From NCBI RefSeq assembly GCF_019320115.1, contig NC_089587.1, forward strand, positions 88,182,939 through 88,246,938: 64,000 nucleotides of DNA, read 5' to 3'. This document shows, piece by piece, positions 22,557 to 33,212 of this stretch. The DNA is from Miscanthus floridulus. Lineage: Eukaryota > Streptophyta > Magnoliopsida > Poales > Poaceae. The position numbers were made by a program, and so were the translations under genes. The notes under the pieces are model-generated. The model was not told the origin of the DNA and ran no database searches. It saw nothing but the letters and a program-made list of their open reading frames with translations. Numbering within the stretch: position 1 is the stretch's first letter; every line of letters starts with the position of its first letter.

Positions 22557-23142
22557 TTGGCTACATGTGATGTGTACTCACATACAGTTGAGAGGCATTT
22601 ATTTGGACCTTGCTACAAGGCTTATACTTCGCCTTCCAGCAAGCTCGGGGACTACATCGGTATGATGCACCTGCCGGTGCATCTCGTATTGCTTATACGA
22701 CGATTGGATTCTTAACTTCAGTGGAAATTCTTTTTAGACCCTGGCACCACGTGCCTACGTCACCTACTACTAGGCTCGAGGACTAAGTGGGCACACTTCA
22801 CCTTATGGTGAATGTGTTTATTTTATCGACCCCTACGCTTTGACTGATTACCAGAATTACTATTGTCCAAGGGTCACTTACATTTCTTATCAGAAATACA
22901 AGTGGGCACACTTGATAAGGAAAGAAATCTTTTTCTTTTTTCTTTAGAGCACCATGCATTCTTCGGACAACCGAAATCTTCGGCTATAATTATGTTCTAC
23001 TACTCTCTGTTCTAACCAGAATGCTGGCATATTCGATTGGTTAGTGTTTCAATCAGTTGGAGATAACATGAAGACGGATCGCACCAGTCAAAGGAGATCG
23101 AACGGCGTGTCGCAGCATAATACATGGTGCTCGGGGACTAGC
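22557..23142 (+). other. Non-coding 3' region and polypurine tract of nested gypsy
   Basis: No gene. More isolated copies of the CTCGGGGACTA motif occur (about 22646, and a variant at 22774), and GTGGGCACACTT occurs twice (22788, 22902). The final GGTGCTCGGGGACTAGC abuts the LTR and is the expected priming site for plus-strand synthesis. Confidence 0.55.
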
Positions 23143-23613
23143 TGTGGGGGTATTAACCCCTATACCCTTACGGCTAGGCTTGGGCCGGCCCAGATCAGGG
23201 GGGCCGGTCCACTAGAAGACGACGCGTGGCCCGGCCAACCTGTTCGGAGTCCTGCGCAAGGAGTCAAGGCAGATTTAGAGATCAAGCAAGATCCTGGTCG
23301 GTTAGAATAGGAATCCTTATCCGGCCACCTATGGCAATTGTAACTGGATAGGATTAGTTTCCAGATCTGTAACCCTGCCCCCCGGATTATATAAGGCGGG
23401 CAGGGGACCCCTCTAAAAAACATCTCTCATTGACATACATCAATACAATTAGACGCAGGACGTAGGTATTACGCCTTCGCGGTGGCCGAACCTGGATAAA
23501 ACCTCGTGTCTGTCTTGCGTCACCGTCTTGTTTGTGGCTTGCGCATCTGTCTGCCGATAATCTACTACCTTGGGCATACCCCTAGGTAGACTACCGACCA
23601 TATTTCGTCGACA
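23143..23613 (+). repeat. 3' LTR of nested gypsy element, 471 bp
   Basis: Starts TGTGGGGGTATTAACC and ends TTTCGTCGACA. TATATAAG at 23388-23395 is the probable promoter of the LTR. It is followed by the ACCCG duplication. Confidence 0.88.
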
Positions 23614-23618
23614 ACCCG

Positions 23619-24499
23619 TATAATATTTAATAAATCAAATAAAACTCTATGATACGTAACATTAAGCGTTGTATATTTTAATACCGTATGAGATTTTGAC
23701 TGAATGTTTACTCAGCTTATTTGGTTGAAAATTATCCATCTTAATTGAGAAGCTGAGAAAAGAACAAAAAAAAGTGCCACACGCGCGCACGGCGCCGCCG
23801 CCGCCGCCGGCCGGGCCATGGACGTGGGCGTGGGGCCGTGGCCGTGAGCCGTGGCCGTGGCGTGTCTCTCCTGAATTCCTCCATGTGTCTCTCCTGAATT
23901 CCTCCGCTGGCTCTCTCTCCCTCCCTGCCGTAGGCATAAAACACAAAGTCACCCGTCAGTCTTCTTCCCCTTCCTTCGCTTCCGAGAGACCACATCTCAG
24001 CCGTCCTTTGGCTTTCCCTGTCCCGTACCTCTGCGCACACGGAGTAGCGGGAGAGCAGGTGCCTCTGGAACCCTCGTCCACCTGCGAACCTTGCACGGGG
24101 TGTGGGACGATTAGATTTTTGGGGAGTGATTCCACGACTGCTCGTCCGACGTCTTCTTCCTGGTGATCGCTCATGGAACCCGTCTTCTTCCTGATGACTG
24201 TTCGAGGGACCACACTGCGAACATCTTCCTGCATCGACTGTGGTCCACGACTTTGAACAATGCACTATGTCTTGTGCGAATGGAGCCTCTGATGCCCTTG
24301 GCATAGGACCCTCCGCTGGGTACACTCTTATCTCTGTGATTACAGTACTTTGCGTACTTATTATATCGATCAGTATATCATATATGCATGCTGTAGCGTT
24401 TGTTAGAGATATACACATGCACATATATATGTCATCACGAACCTGCTGATGTTTTATTTCTGGATTAAATTAACCATAAAAATGCCTAATTATCTAACA
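23619..24499 (+). repeat. Copia 5' LTR, remainder
   Basis: Matches the 3' LTR from TATAATATTTAA onward, through AGTCTTCTTCC and the ATATATGCATG region, to the end ATTATCTAACA at 24499. The 3' LTR holds an extra GC-rich stretch (about 32440-32600) missing or shorter here. Confidence 0.85.
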
Positions 24500-25430
24500 A
24501 TCCAAAAACCTAATGTTAAGCAATTTTCTGTCAGTGGTTTTGCTGCTGCTTTGAAGCCAAATAATTTTGATGGCAAGAATTTCATGATATGGCGTGCCAA
24601 GATGGTATTGTGGTTGACTACTATGAATGCTATCACGCCGCACAGGGGAAGCCTGAACAATTTACTTTTGAGGAGGAGCAAAAGTTCTTGGCTGCCGATA
24701 ACCTGTTTTGAGGCGCCGTGATTAGTGTACTTCATAGTAAGTATGGGAAAAACTACATATCTTGCACATCAGGCAAAGAGTTATGGGATGCTCTTGAGGC
24801 AAAGTTTAGAGTTTCTGATGCTGGTAGCGAGTTGTACCTTATGGAGCACTTGTATAACTATAAAATGGTTGAAAATCGTTGTGTAGTGGAACAGGCTCAT
24901 GAGATACATGCGCTAGCAAAGGAACTAGAATATTTTCCATGTCTATTATCCGATAAGTTTGTAGCCGACGGTATAATCGCTAAGCTGCCACCTTCTTGGA
25001 GGGATTTTACTACTTCTCTAAAACACAAGAGACAAGAGTTTAGCGTGGCTGAGCTTATTGGATCTCTTTATATTGACGAGAGGGCGAGAGCAAAAGACAA
25101 CCGTGGAAAAGGAGTTGAGTCTTCCGCTGCCAATATGATGCAGAAGAAAAACTCATTTGCATCCCGTAATAAAAAGAAGAAGAACATGCAAGAGAACAAG
25201 AATACAAAGCCCAAGCAAACTGCTCAGTTTAAGAAGAAAAACAACAAGAAAGATGGAGGTTGCTTTGTTTGCGGGAGTGATGAGCATTGGACAAGTGTGT
25301 GCCCAGACCACAAATATAAGCAAGAAAATAAATCAGCAAACGTGGTAATTAGCGAGACTGGAGGAGGAACATCTGGTTATGGTAATTCTTTACATTTTGT
25401 TCTTTCAGTTTGTCTTTCACTCGAGTGGTG
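24482..25430 (+). pseudogene. gag: Copia gag pseudogene
   Basis: The frame opens at 24482 across the LTR boundary (MPNYLTIQKPNV), continues NNFDGKNFMIWRAKM, then shifts frame near 24640 and meets a TGA at about 24708. The second part (from 24718) contains SGKELWDALEAKF and WRDFTTSLKHKRQEFSVAEL, the UBN2-like copia Gag core, then a Lys-rich stretch and a CCHC zinc knuckle, CFVCGSDEHWTSVC (CX2CX4HX4C), at about 25261-25302. Gag packages element RNA. The missing leader is notable: I find no TGGTATCAGAGC tRNA-Met site after the LTR, so the primer-binding site and true gag start may be deleted or altered. Confidence 0.8.
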
Positions 25431-25788
25431 GATGGATAGCGGTGCGAATATTCATGTGTGTGCTGATGTTTCTTTGTTTACTTTCTATCAGGCCAGCAGG
25501 ACTGGAGCCTTGCTGATAGAAAACGGTTCGCATGTGCATGTTCTTGGTGCTGGTACGGTCATTCTGAAGTTTACTTCGAGAAAGACGGTGCTATTAAAGA
25601 ACGTGCATCATGTTCTCTCCATCAAGAAGAATCTTGTTAGCGGTTCTCAAAAGTGGCGTGATGGCTTTAAAATTGTACTTGAGTCCAATAAGTGTGTTGT
25701 GTCGAGACATGAAACATTTGTTGGAAAAGGTTATGGTTGCGGAGGCTTGTTCGCTTATCTTTGCTTGATGATGTGTGTAATAAAATAG
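25400..25788 (+). pseudogene. Copia protease region
   Basis: Continues in frame from gag. WWMDSGANIHVC at about 25426-25461 holds the Asp-Ser-Gly catalytic triplet of the copia aspartic protease. LLKNVHHVLSIKKNLVSGSQ follows, the usual C-terminal part. The frame ends at TAG 25786-25788 with atypical C-terminal residues (FAYLCLMMCVIK), suggesting a frame change just before the integrase zinc region. Confidence 0.75.
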
Positions 25789-25794
25789 TGAACA

Positions 25795-26820
25795 ATGTTA
25801 ATGTTTCGGATGAGTCGAATATATGGCATTTCACGACTTTGTCACATTAATTTTGGCTGTCTCACGCGGCATGCAAATCTGAATTTAATCCCAAAATTTA
25901 ACTTAGTCAAAGATTCTAAGTGTCAGGTGTGTGTGCAATCGAAGCAACCGCGCAAGCCTCATAAGGCTACTGAGGCAAGGAACTTGGCAGTATTAGAACA
26001 CGTTCATTCTGATTTATGCGAAATGAATGACGAATTGACTAAAGGCGGTAAACGATACTTCATGACATTTATAGATGATTGTACTAGATTTTGCTACATG
26101 TATTTATTGAAAACTAAGGATGAAGCGTTGTATTATTTTAAAGTCTATAAAGTTGAGGTAGAAAATCAACTTGAGAAGAAAATCAAACGTTTGCGGTCCG
26201 ATCGCGGGGGAGAATATTTCTCAAATGAATTTTCTGAGTTTTGCGCGGTGCATGGAATTATTCATGAGAGGACGCCATCATACTCACCACAGTCCAATGG
26301 AATTGCAGAGAGAAAGAACCGCACTCTAACTGATTTGGTTAATACCATGTTAGAGACTGCGAGACTATCTAAGGAATGGTGGGGTAAGGCTATATTGACA
26401 ACGTGTCATGTCCTGAATAGGGTGCCCACAAAGAATAAAGAAATTACACCATTCGAGGAATGGGAGAAGAAGAGATTAAATCTTTCTTACCTGTGAACTT
26501 GGGGTTGTTTGGCAAAGGTGAATGTGCCAATAAATAAAAAGCGAAAGCTTGGACCAAAGACTGTTGATTGTGTTTTTCTTAGTTATGCTATTCATATCGT
26601 GGGTTATAGATTTTTAATTATAAATTCTAGTGTTCCTGAGATGGTTGTTGATACAATCATGGAATCTAGAGAAGCTACATTTTTTTAGAATAAATTTCCC
26701 ATGAAAAATACGCCTAGCACGACTGGTCATGAATTTATAATTCCCCATGAGCATGAAAATTTTACTCCGATAGAACAAATTGAGGAACCCTATATGCAAA
26801 ATCCTGAGGATGACACTATA
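25795..26820 (+). pseudogene. Copia integrase pseudogene
   Basis: The zinc-binding part reads CHINFGCLTRHANL then KCQVCVQSK; its first residues are altered. The rve core follows: HSDLCEM (first catalytic Asp), RSDRGGEYFSNEF (second Asp), GIAERKNRTL (Glu). The DDE residues are all kept, so the catalytic core is well preserved over about 234 codons. A TGA stop at 26494-26496 interrupts LSYL*TWGCLAKV (expected Arg, CGA). Beyond it, similarity continues as VDCVFLSYA and a TAG near 26686 until the Sirevirus junction at about 26820. In a live element it inserts the cDNA into host DNA. Confidence 0.85.
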
Positions 26821-27229
26821 GTCAATTGTTGGGAATATCACTTGTTTCATGGTCATCAAAAAGCAAAATAGTTTTGCATTATCAACAGTCAAAGCCGAAT
26901 ACATATCTGCCAGTAGTTGTTGTGCACAAATAATTTAGATGAAGGCCACTTTGGGTGATTTTGGAATTAAGTTCAAGAAAGTACCATTGCTATGTGACAA
27001 TGAGAGTGCAATCAAGTTGACCAACAATTCGGTTCAAAATGCAAGAACAAAACACATTGATGTCCGCCACCATTTCATAAGAGATCACCAACAAAAATGA
27101 GACATTTGCATTGAAAGTGTAGGCACCGAATGTCAACTTGCCGATATATTCACCAAGCCAATAGATGAGAAAATATTTTGCAAGCTAAGGAATGGGTTGA
27201 ACATATTAGATTTCTCAAATATGTGTTGA
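26820..27229 (+). pseudogene. Sirevirus RNase H C-terminal remnant
   Basis: Reads SLVSWSSKKQNSFALSTVKA, EYISASSCCAQII*MKATLG, LLCDNESAIKLTNN, RTKHIDVRHHFIRDH and LADIFTKPIDEKIFCKLR, the conserved copia RNase H tail ending NILDFSNMC*. It has a TAG where Trp is expected (QII*MK) and a TGA near 27099. This is a different copia lineage from the host element, whose own RNase H is at 31190-31677. Confidence 0.8.
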
Positions 27230-28344
27230 TGCACCCCCTACTCATATGACATGCCTCTCCTTCGAGCAATCTAAGGTAAAAGTTGATTAGCATGGCATAC
27301 ATCCTTGCTAAGGACATGTTTAGTGCATCTAGACATCTTTCACATTTAGTAAGATCGTTCATGAAAATCAAATGATTTTGATGATTGTATGGTACCACTA
27401 TTGCTTCTATGCTTATTTTGATCTAGTGGTAGCATATGACATGTCTGTGGGCTTGTAAACCTTGTGTTTGATCTAGAAAATAAGCTCTAAGTGTTTAACT
27501 CAATATGGTACAAGATAACCCTTATTTGGAGGTGTGAAGAAGCTCGTCCTTGGATCAAACCGAGTTAAATATCTTTGGCAAATGATCTAGATTGGACCAA
27601 ATTTTGAAAAATGATCCTCGCCCCATTGATTGACATTGATAATCTCAACCTATCTACATTTTGAACCTTTGTGGTCATTGATGACAAAGGGGGAGAAAAA
27701 CAAAGATATTAGTGATATTAGTATATGGGGAGAAAAACAAAGATATTAGTGTACTAAGATAATGAAAAGACAACAAAGGGGGAGAAATATGATAAAGGAA
27801 AGTGATCAATTAAAATTTTGAGCACACAAGTAGGGGAAGCAAGCTCATGAACTTGTATGGTGCATTTGAATGTGCATTTCATATGATTTGCTTGCATGGC
27901 ACATGTTTTAAATTTCAATATCCATGCTTGTGTGGTGTATGCTAGTTGTAGGTTTGAATGATGAAATGAAAATCTAGCATGCATAGGTTATCTAGTGATT
28001 TCATTTCTAAGTGTTTTCAAGTGGTATCGAGCTAACCATGGTGCTAAGGATGGTATAATGGTGCACTCCGATTGGTATCACGCTTCAAAGGTCCATCTTT
28101 TATACCTTAGCATCATTTGGTAGACATTGTCTCCTATATTTCCTATCTAAGCATATGTGCAAGCTACAATCCAAACTCTTAGCACATATGTAGGTGGAGC
28201 AATTGCTACCATTTAGGGTTCATGAAACTTGTCCATTTTCTTTTACACATGGTAAATATGCTTGGGCAAGCAACATGGATTCAATTGAATTTTATTTCAT
28301 ATCTTTGTATAAGGGTTGTCATCAATTACCAAAAAGGGGAAGAT
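27230..28344 (+). other. Sirevirus 3' non-coding region with multiple polypurine tracts
   Basis: No gene. AAAGGGGGAG-type polypurine tracts occur at about 27686-27695 and 27775-27785, with a related GGGGAGAAAAACAAAGATAT repeated at about 27690 and 27727. The tract AAAAAGGGGAAGAT (28331-28344) directly abuts the LTR. Repeated polypurine tracts upstream of the 3' LTR are a known Sirevirus trait. Confidence 0.65.
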
Positions 28345-30280
28345 TGAAAGCTCTAGTTTGGTTTTGGTGAATTGATAAAACCCTAAGTGCTAACCTAGTT
28401 TATCAAGTGATCATGAGATAGGTAGCACATTCCAAGTGGTGAAGCAAATGAAGATCATGACATGATGATGGTGATGCCATGGTGATAATCAAGTGTTTGG
28501 ACTTGAAAAGAAAAAAAGAAAAACAAAAGGCTCAAGGCAAAGGTATAAATGGTAGGAGCCATTTTGTTTTGGTGATCGAGACACTTAGTGAGTGTGATCA
28601 CATTTAGGATCGATAGCCGTACTATTAAGAGGGGTGAAACTCATATCGAAATGCGGTTATCAAAGTGCCACTAGATGCTCTAACTCATTTGCATATGCAT
28701 TTAGGATCTAGTGGAGTGCTAACACCCTTGGAAATGTTTGCGAAAATATGCTAACACACATGTGCACAAGGTGATACACTTGGTGGTTGGCACATTTGAG
28801 TAAGGGTTAGAAACTTCACCGGTGGAGTGTCCGCCCGTAGACTGCGAACAGTCCAACGGTGCCACCGGCGCTCTATATAGAAAAGACGGAGGTCACTGTA
28901 AGTGACCGGACGCTGGTCTTGGTAGGACCGGCGCGTCCGGTCAGTGGATGCGTGAAGATGCTGGCGTCGGTCTACGACTGGATGCTAGGTCACTTAGTGA
29001 CCGGACGCTGACGGGGTGCGTCCGGTCCTACTGATGTGGCAGCGCACAGAGGAGACGCCAAGTGACCGGATGCTGGGTGAGTCCGGTCAAGCATGACCGG
29101 ACGCGTTCGGTCGTGATTTCTCACTTCTGGATGCTTACTGGAAACGACCGGACGCTGAGGTCCAGCGTCCGGTCACTTTGCAGCAGCGCGTCCGATCATC
29201 ACTTGACCGTTGGATCAGGCGCTCAGTATTTGAAGAGAAGGGACACGTGGCATGCATCGCACGACCAGACACTGGGGTCCTGCGTCCGGTCGATATGACT
29301 GGAGCGTCCGGTCACCCCGTGTTGTGCCCAGTGAAGAGGTACAACGACTCTATTTCATGGGGGGCTTCTATTTAAGCCCCATGGCCGATTTAAGCTCACT
29401 CTCTTGGCCATTTACATTGGCATAGCAACCTTGTGAGCTTAGACAAAGCCCTCCCACTCATCTCCATCATTGATTCAACATCTTTGTGAGATTGGGAGTG
29501 AATCCAAGTGCACTGCTTGAGTGTTTACATCTAGAGGCACTTGGTGTTCGTGTTTTGCTGCGGGATTTGCTTGTTACTCTTGGTGGTTGCCGCCACCTAG
29601 ATGGCTTGGAGCAGTGAGGATCATCGAGCGGAGATTGGTGATTGTCTTTGGCTCCGGTCGTGGTGATTGTGAGGGGTTATTGACTTTTCCCCGGCGGAGA
29701 GCCACAAGGTACTCTAGTGGATTGCTCGTGGCTTGTGTGATCCTCATATTGTGTTGATTGTGCGGCACCCTATTGAGGGTTTGGCTATGATGCCAAATAG
29801 CGTGTGAACCTCCAAGTGAGTGAATCGCCACAATGAGAACTAGCTTGCCGGCAAGCAAGTGAACCTCGGTAAAAAATCATTGTATCATCATTTGATTTCA
29901 AGGTGATTGGTCTTCATTGTTATTCATTCTTGCGATTGATTGGCTCCTTCCTCAACATGACGGTATAACCTTCTTGTTCACTCTCTTTACATTACCGCAA
30001 ACTAGTTTTCAAGCTCTTTAGTGTAGCTAGTTGTGAGAGCTTGTTAGTTTGGTTAATGTGGCTCTTTAGTTAGCCTTTGAGAGCACACTAACTTAGTGTA
30101 GTGACATTATTATTGTGTGGATAGAGACTATATAAACTAGAATTGTGGTAGGTGGCTTGCAATTTTAGTAGGCTAGCGCAACACTTGCTTCGCCTCATAA
30201 TTATCTAACCAATTTGATAAGTGTTATTGTAGAAATTTTTAGTAGGCTATTCACCCCCCTCTAGCCATTAGGACCTTTCA
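28345..30280 (+). repeat. Sirevirus 3' LTR, 1936 bp
   Basis: Starts TGAAAGCTCTAG and ends AGGACCTTTCA. It matches the solo LTR at 3549-5502 over its full length and the inverted end at 63522. It contains at least ten GACCGGACGC/GCGTCCGGTC motifs between 28900 and 29320. Confidence 0.9.
29146..29174 (+). other. Perfect 12-bp stem-loop in Sirevirus LTR
   Basis: GACCGGACGCTG (29146-29157), 5-base spacer, CAGCGTCCGGTC (29163-29174): a perfect inverted repeat. In the older solo LTR the left arm reads GACCAGACGCTG (about 4350), one base decayed. Confidence 0.85.
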
Positions 30281-31677
30281 TGAGTGTTTAGGAAAATGCT
30301 TAGGCTTGGTGGTACTATCGAGAGGTACAAGGCAAGACTTGTGGCCAAGGGTGATACTCAAAAGGAAGGTGATGATTTCTTTGATACTTATTCATCGGTT
30401 GCCCGATTGACTACAATTCGAGTTTTGCTTTCCCTAGCAGCCTCCTATGGTTTTATCGTTCATCAAATGGACGTAAATACAACTTTCCTAAATAGAGAGT
30501 TAGAGGAGGAGATCTATATGGATCAACCGAATGGGTTTGTAGCAAATGGTTAAGAAGGCAAGGTGTGTAAATTATTAAAGTCATTATATGGCCTAAAACA
30601 AGCTCCTAAGCAGTGGCATAAGAAGTTCAACAAAACTCTAACATCTGCTGGCTTGTTGTGAATAAAGCTGACAAATATGTGTACTATCGGTATGGTGGGG
30701 GTGAAGGAGTTATTTTGTGCTTATATGTTGATGACATACTGATATTTGGATCCAGCCTCAAAGTGATTGAGGAGGTGAAGGAATTTTTATCTAGTAATTT
30801 TGAAATAAAAGATTTAAGAGAGGCTGATGTTATTCTTAATATCAGGCTTCTGAGAGAAGGTGATGGTGGGGTAACTCAGTTACAATCCCACTATGTGGAA
30901 AATGTGCTGAGTCGCTTTGGGTTTAGTGACTATGAACCTACTCCTACACCTTATGATCCAAGTGTGCTATTGAGGAAAAATCCGAGAATAGCAAGAGATC
31001 AATTGAGATATTCCCAGATCATTGGTTCGCTCATGTATCTTGCAAGTGCAACAAGGCCTGACATCTCATTTGCTGTGTGTAAGCTGAGCCGGTTTGTGTC
31101 AAACCCGGGAGATGATCACTGGCGTGCTCTTGAGAGAGTGATGCGCTATCTAAAAGGCACTATGAGCTATGGTATTCGTTATACCGGACATCCGAAGGTG
31201 CTAGAAGGCTATTGTGATGCTAACTGGATCTCTGATATTGATGAGCTTTATGCCATAAGTGGATATATGTTTTCGTTTTGAGGTGTTGTTGTTTCCTGAA
31301 AGTCTTGCAAGCAGAATATCTTAACGAAGTCTACAATGAAAGCAGAACTCACAGCATTAGACACCGCTAGCTCTGAGGCCAAGTGGCTGCGTGATCTTCT
31401 TATGGATTTATCGATTGTTGAAAAACCCATATCGGCTATTTCTATGAACTGCGATAATCAGACTGTGATTACGAAGGTTAATAGTTCTAAGGATAACATG
31501 AAGTCTACAAGGCATGTTAAGAGACGACTAAAATATGTCAAAAAATTAAAAAACTCATGAGTAATAGCGTTGGACTATGTTCATCCGTCTAACAATCTGG
31601 CAGATCAGTTCACTAAGGGTCTGTCACGCTATGTGATAGAAAGTGCATCGAGAGAGATGGGTTTGAGACCCACATGA
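30281..31677 (+). pseudogene. Copia RT and RNase H pseudogene
   Basis: RT: ERYKARLVAKGDTQKEG, DFFDTYSSVARLTTIR, VHQMDVNTTFLNRELEEEIY, then KLLKSLYGLKQAPKQW, and the catalytic YVDDILIFG near 30724. TAA at about 30550 replaces an expected CAA (Gln), and a frame change lies near 30655. From 30658 a 207-codon frame runs through RYSQIIGSLMYLASATRPDI. RNase H: EGYCDANWISD, then a TGA (31279), MKAELTALDTASSEAKWL, MNCDNQTVITKVN, and LADQFTKGLSR near 31600. The protein ends at TGA 31675-31677. Most of the domain is readable with a few point breaks, so decay is moderate. Confidence 0.85.
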
Positions 31678-32216
31678 AATTTACTATAGTGGTAACCTGT
31701 TCTATGTGATCGGAGATCCCGTGAAGTAGGATGGTGAAACAAGCTAGTAGTAAATTATGAGGAAAGATCCTTAGTAAGACTCATTTCTGATGTATATCTT
31801 TCCTTTCTGTAAGGCATGTTGGTTTTTACCTTAATGTGTTCTAAGTGGCTTGCTAAAGCAAAGATGTTGCCCTACAGAACATCTTTTGAGGAACACACCT
31901 ATATGAGTCAGACTGCTGGTCACAGTTTATGAGATTTGAATGATCTCTAAATACTCATTAAAGACACTGGAGTGTGACTTATATGCTTCAAATAGAAGGG
32001 ATGTCTTTTGCAGCCTAGTATCAGCTAAGGACTTTAGTGACATTCACCTCACACAAAATTGTCAATTCAAGGCTTAGTCCATTGTTCAGCTGTGACTGAG
32101 TGAAACTATTGCTTTAGATGGATGTTCAACTTAACAGTCTCCATCGAAACACTGGTATATAAAAGAAATATAGTTCTGAGACTACTTTGTTACAAACCCT
32201 AGAGTTTGGTGGTGAT
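31678..32216 (+). other. Copia 3' untranslated region and polypurine tract
   Basis: No gene. It ends AGAGTTTGGTGGTGAT, a purine-rich stretch abutting the 3' LTR. Confidence 0.6.
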
Positions 32217-33212
32217 TGTTGGATATATTATGGGCTTCGCCCATATAATATTTAACAAATCAATAAAACTCTATGGTACGTCACATTAAATGTTGTATGG
32301 TTTAATACTCTATGGGATTTTGACTGAATGTTTACTCAGCTTATTTAGTTGGAAATTATCTATCTTAATTGAGAAGCTAAGAAAAGGACAAAGGAGTGCC
32401 ACACGTGCGCGCGGACCGCTGCCGTCGCCGCCGACCGGGCCGGGCCGGGCCGTAGGCGTGGGCGTGGTATGGCGAGGTAGGCGGCGGGCGGCGAGCGAGC
32501 AGACGGGCGGGTGTGGCTTGATTTTGCCACTTAATCCACATAATTATGGTAGTTTCCCACCTTGATGGTGGAGGCGAGTTGATTGCGTTAGTTACCGTCT
32601 CTCCGTGTCTCTGACTCCTGAATTCCTCCGCTGGCTCTCTCCCTTCATGCCGCAGGCATAAAATAGAAAGTCATCCGTCAGTCTTCTTCCTCTTCCTTCG
32701 CTTCCGAGAGACCACATCTCAGCCGCCCTTTGGCTTTTCTCGTCTCGTACCTCTGCGCACACGGAGTAGCGGGAGAGCGGTGCCTTCGGAACCCTCGTTC
32801 GCCTGCGAACCTTGCACGGGGTGTGCGGCGATTATGTTTTTGGGGAGCGATTCCGCGACTGCTCGTTCAACGTCTTCTTCCTGGTGATCGCTCGCGGAAC
32901 CTGTCTTCTTCCTAGTGACTGTTCGTGGGACTGCACTGTGAACATCTTCCTACATCGACTGTGGTCCACGACTTCGAGCAACACACTATGTCTGGTGCAA
33001 ATGGAACATCCGATGCCCTCGGCATGTGACCCTCCGCCGGGTACACTTTTATCTCTGTTGTTACACTACTTTGCGTACTTACTGTATCGATCAGTATATC
33101 ATATATGCATGTTGTAGCGTTTGTTAGAGATATACACATACACGTATATATTGTCATGAACATATTTTATTTTTAGATTAAATTGACCATAAAAATACCT
33201 AATAATCTAACA
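32217..33212 (+). repeat. Copia 3' LTR, 996 bp
   Basis: TGTTGGATATATTATGGGCT to AATAATCTAACA. The first 36 bases include an inverted repeat (ATATTATGGGC...GCCCATATAAT). It is followed by the GCCAC duplication at 33213-33217. Confidence 0.9.

Larger units (their letters stand above)
19758..23613 (+). mobile_element. Gag-pol-less Ty3/gypsy element with antisense gene
   Basis: Perfect 5-bp duplication ACCCG (19753-19757 and 23614-23618). Right end: complete 471-bp LTR (23143-23613). Left end: only the first about 240 bp of the LTR (19758-19998), cut just before the TATA box. Between them I find no gag, protease, RT or integrase. The interior is almost filled by a three-exon gene on the minus strand (19967-21851), a 28-bp tandem repeat and a non-coding region ending in a polypurine tract (GTGCTCGGGGACTAGC). 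It is a deletion derivative of a Tat-type element keeping only its antisense-gene end. Confidence 0.88.
26820..30280 (+). mobile_element. 5'-truncated Sirevirus (copia) inside the host copia pol
   Basis: The left edge (about 26820) starts within the Sirevirus RNase H coding region. The right edge is a complete LTR ending CTTTCA at 30280. The 5' LTR, gag and most of pol are absent, and no target duplication can be recognised. After 30280 the host copia resumes as VFRKM (with TGA in place of the expected Trp). An estimated 70-80 residues of host pol are missing between 26820 and 30281, so the junction involves a deletion as well as an insertion. Confidence 0.8.
19733..33212 (+). mobile_element. 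Ty1/copia retrotransposon with two nested elements
   Basis: It is bounded by a perfect 5-bp duplication GCCAC (19728-19732 and 33213-33217). The 3' LTR (32217-33212) starts TGTTGGATATATTATGGG. The 5' LTR starts TGTTAATATATTATGGG at 19733, is interrupted after 25 bp by a gypsy insertion, and resumes at 23619. Internal order is gag, protease, integrase, RT, RNase H, the copia order. A truncated Sirevirus (about 26820-30280) interrupts pol. Without the inserts the element is about 6.2 kb. Several stops and frame changes mean it is not autonomous. Confidence 0.92.
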
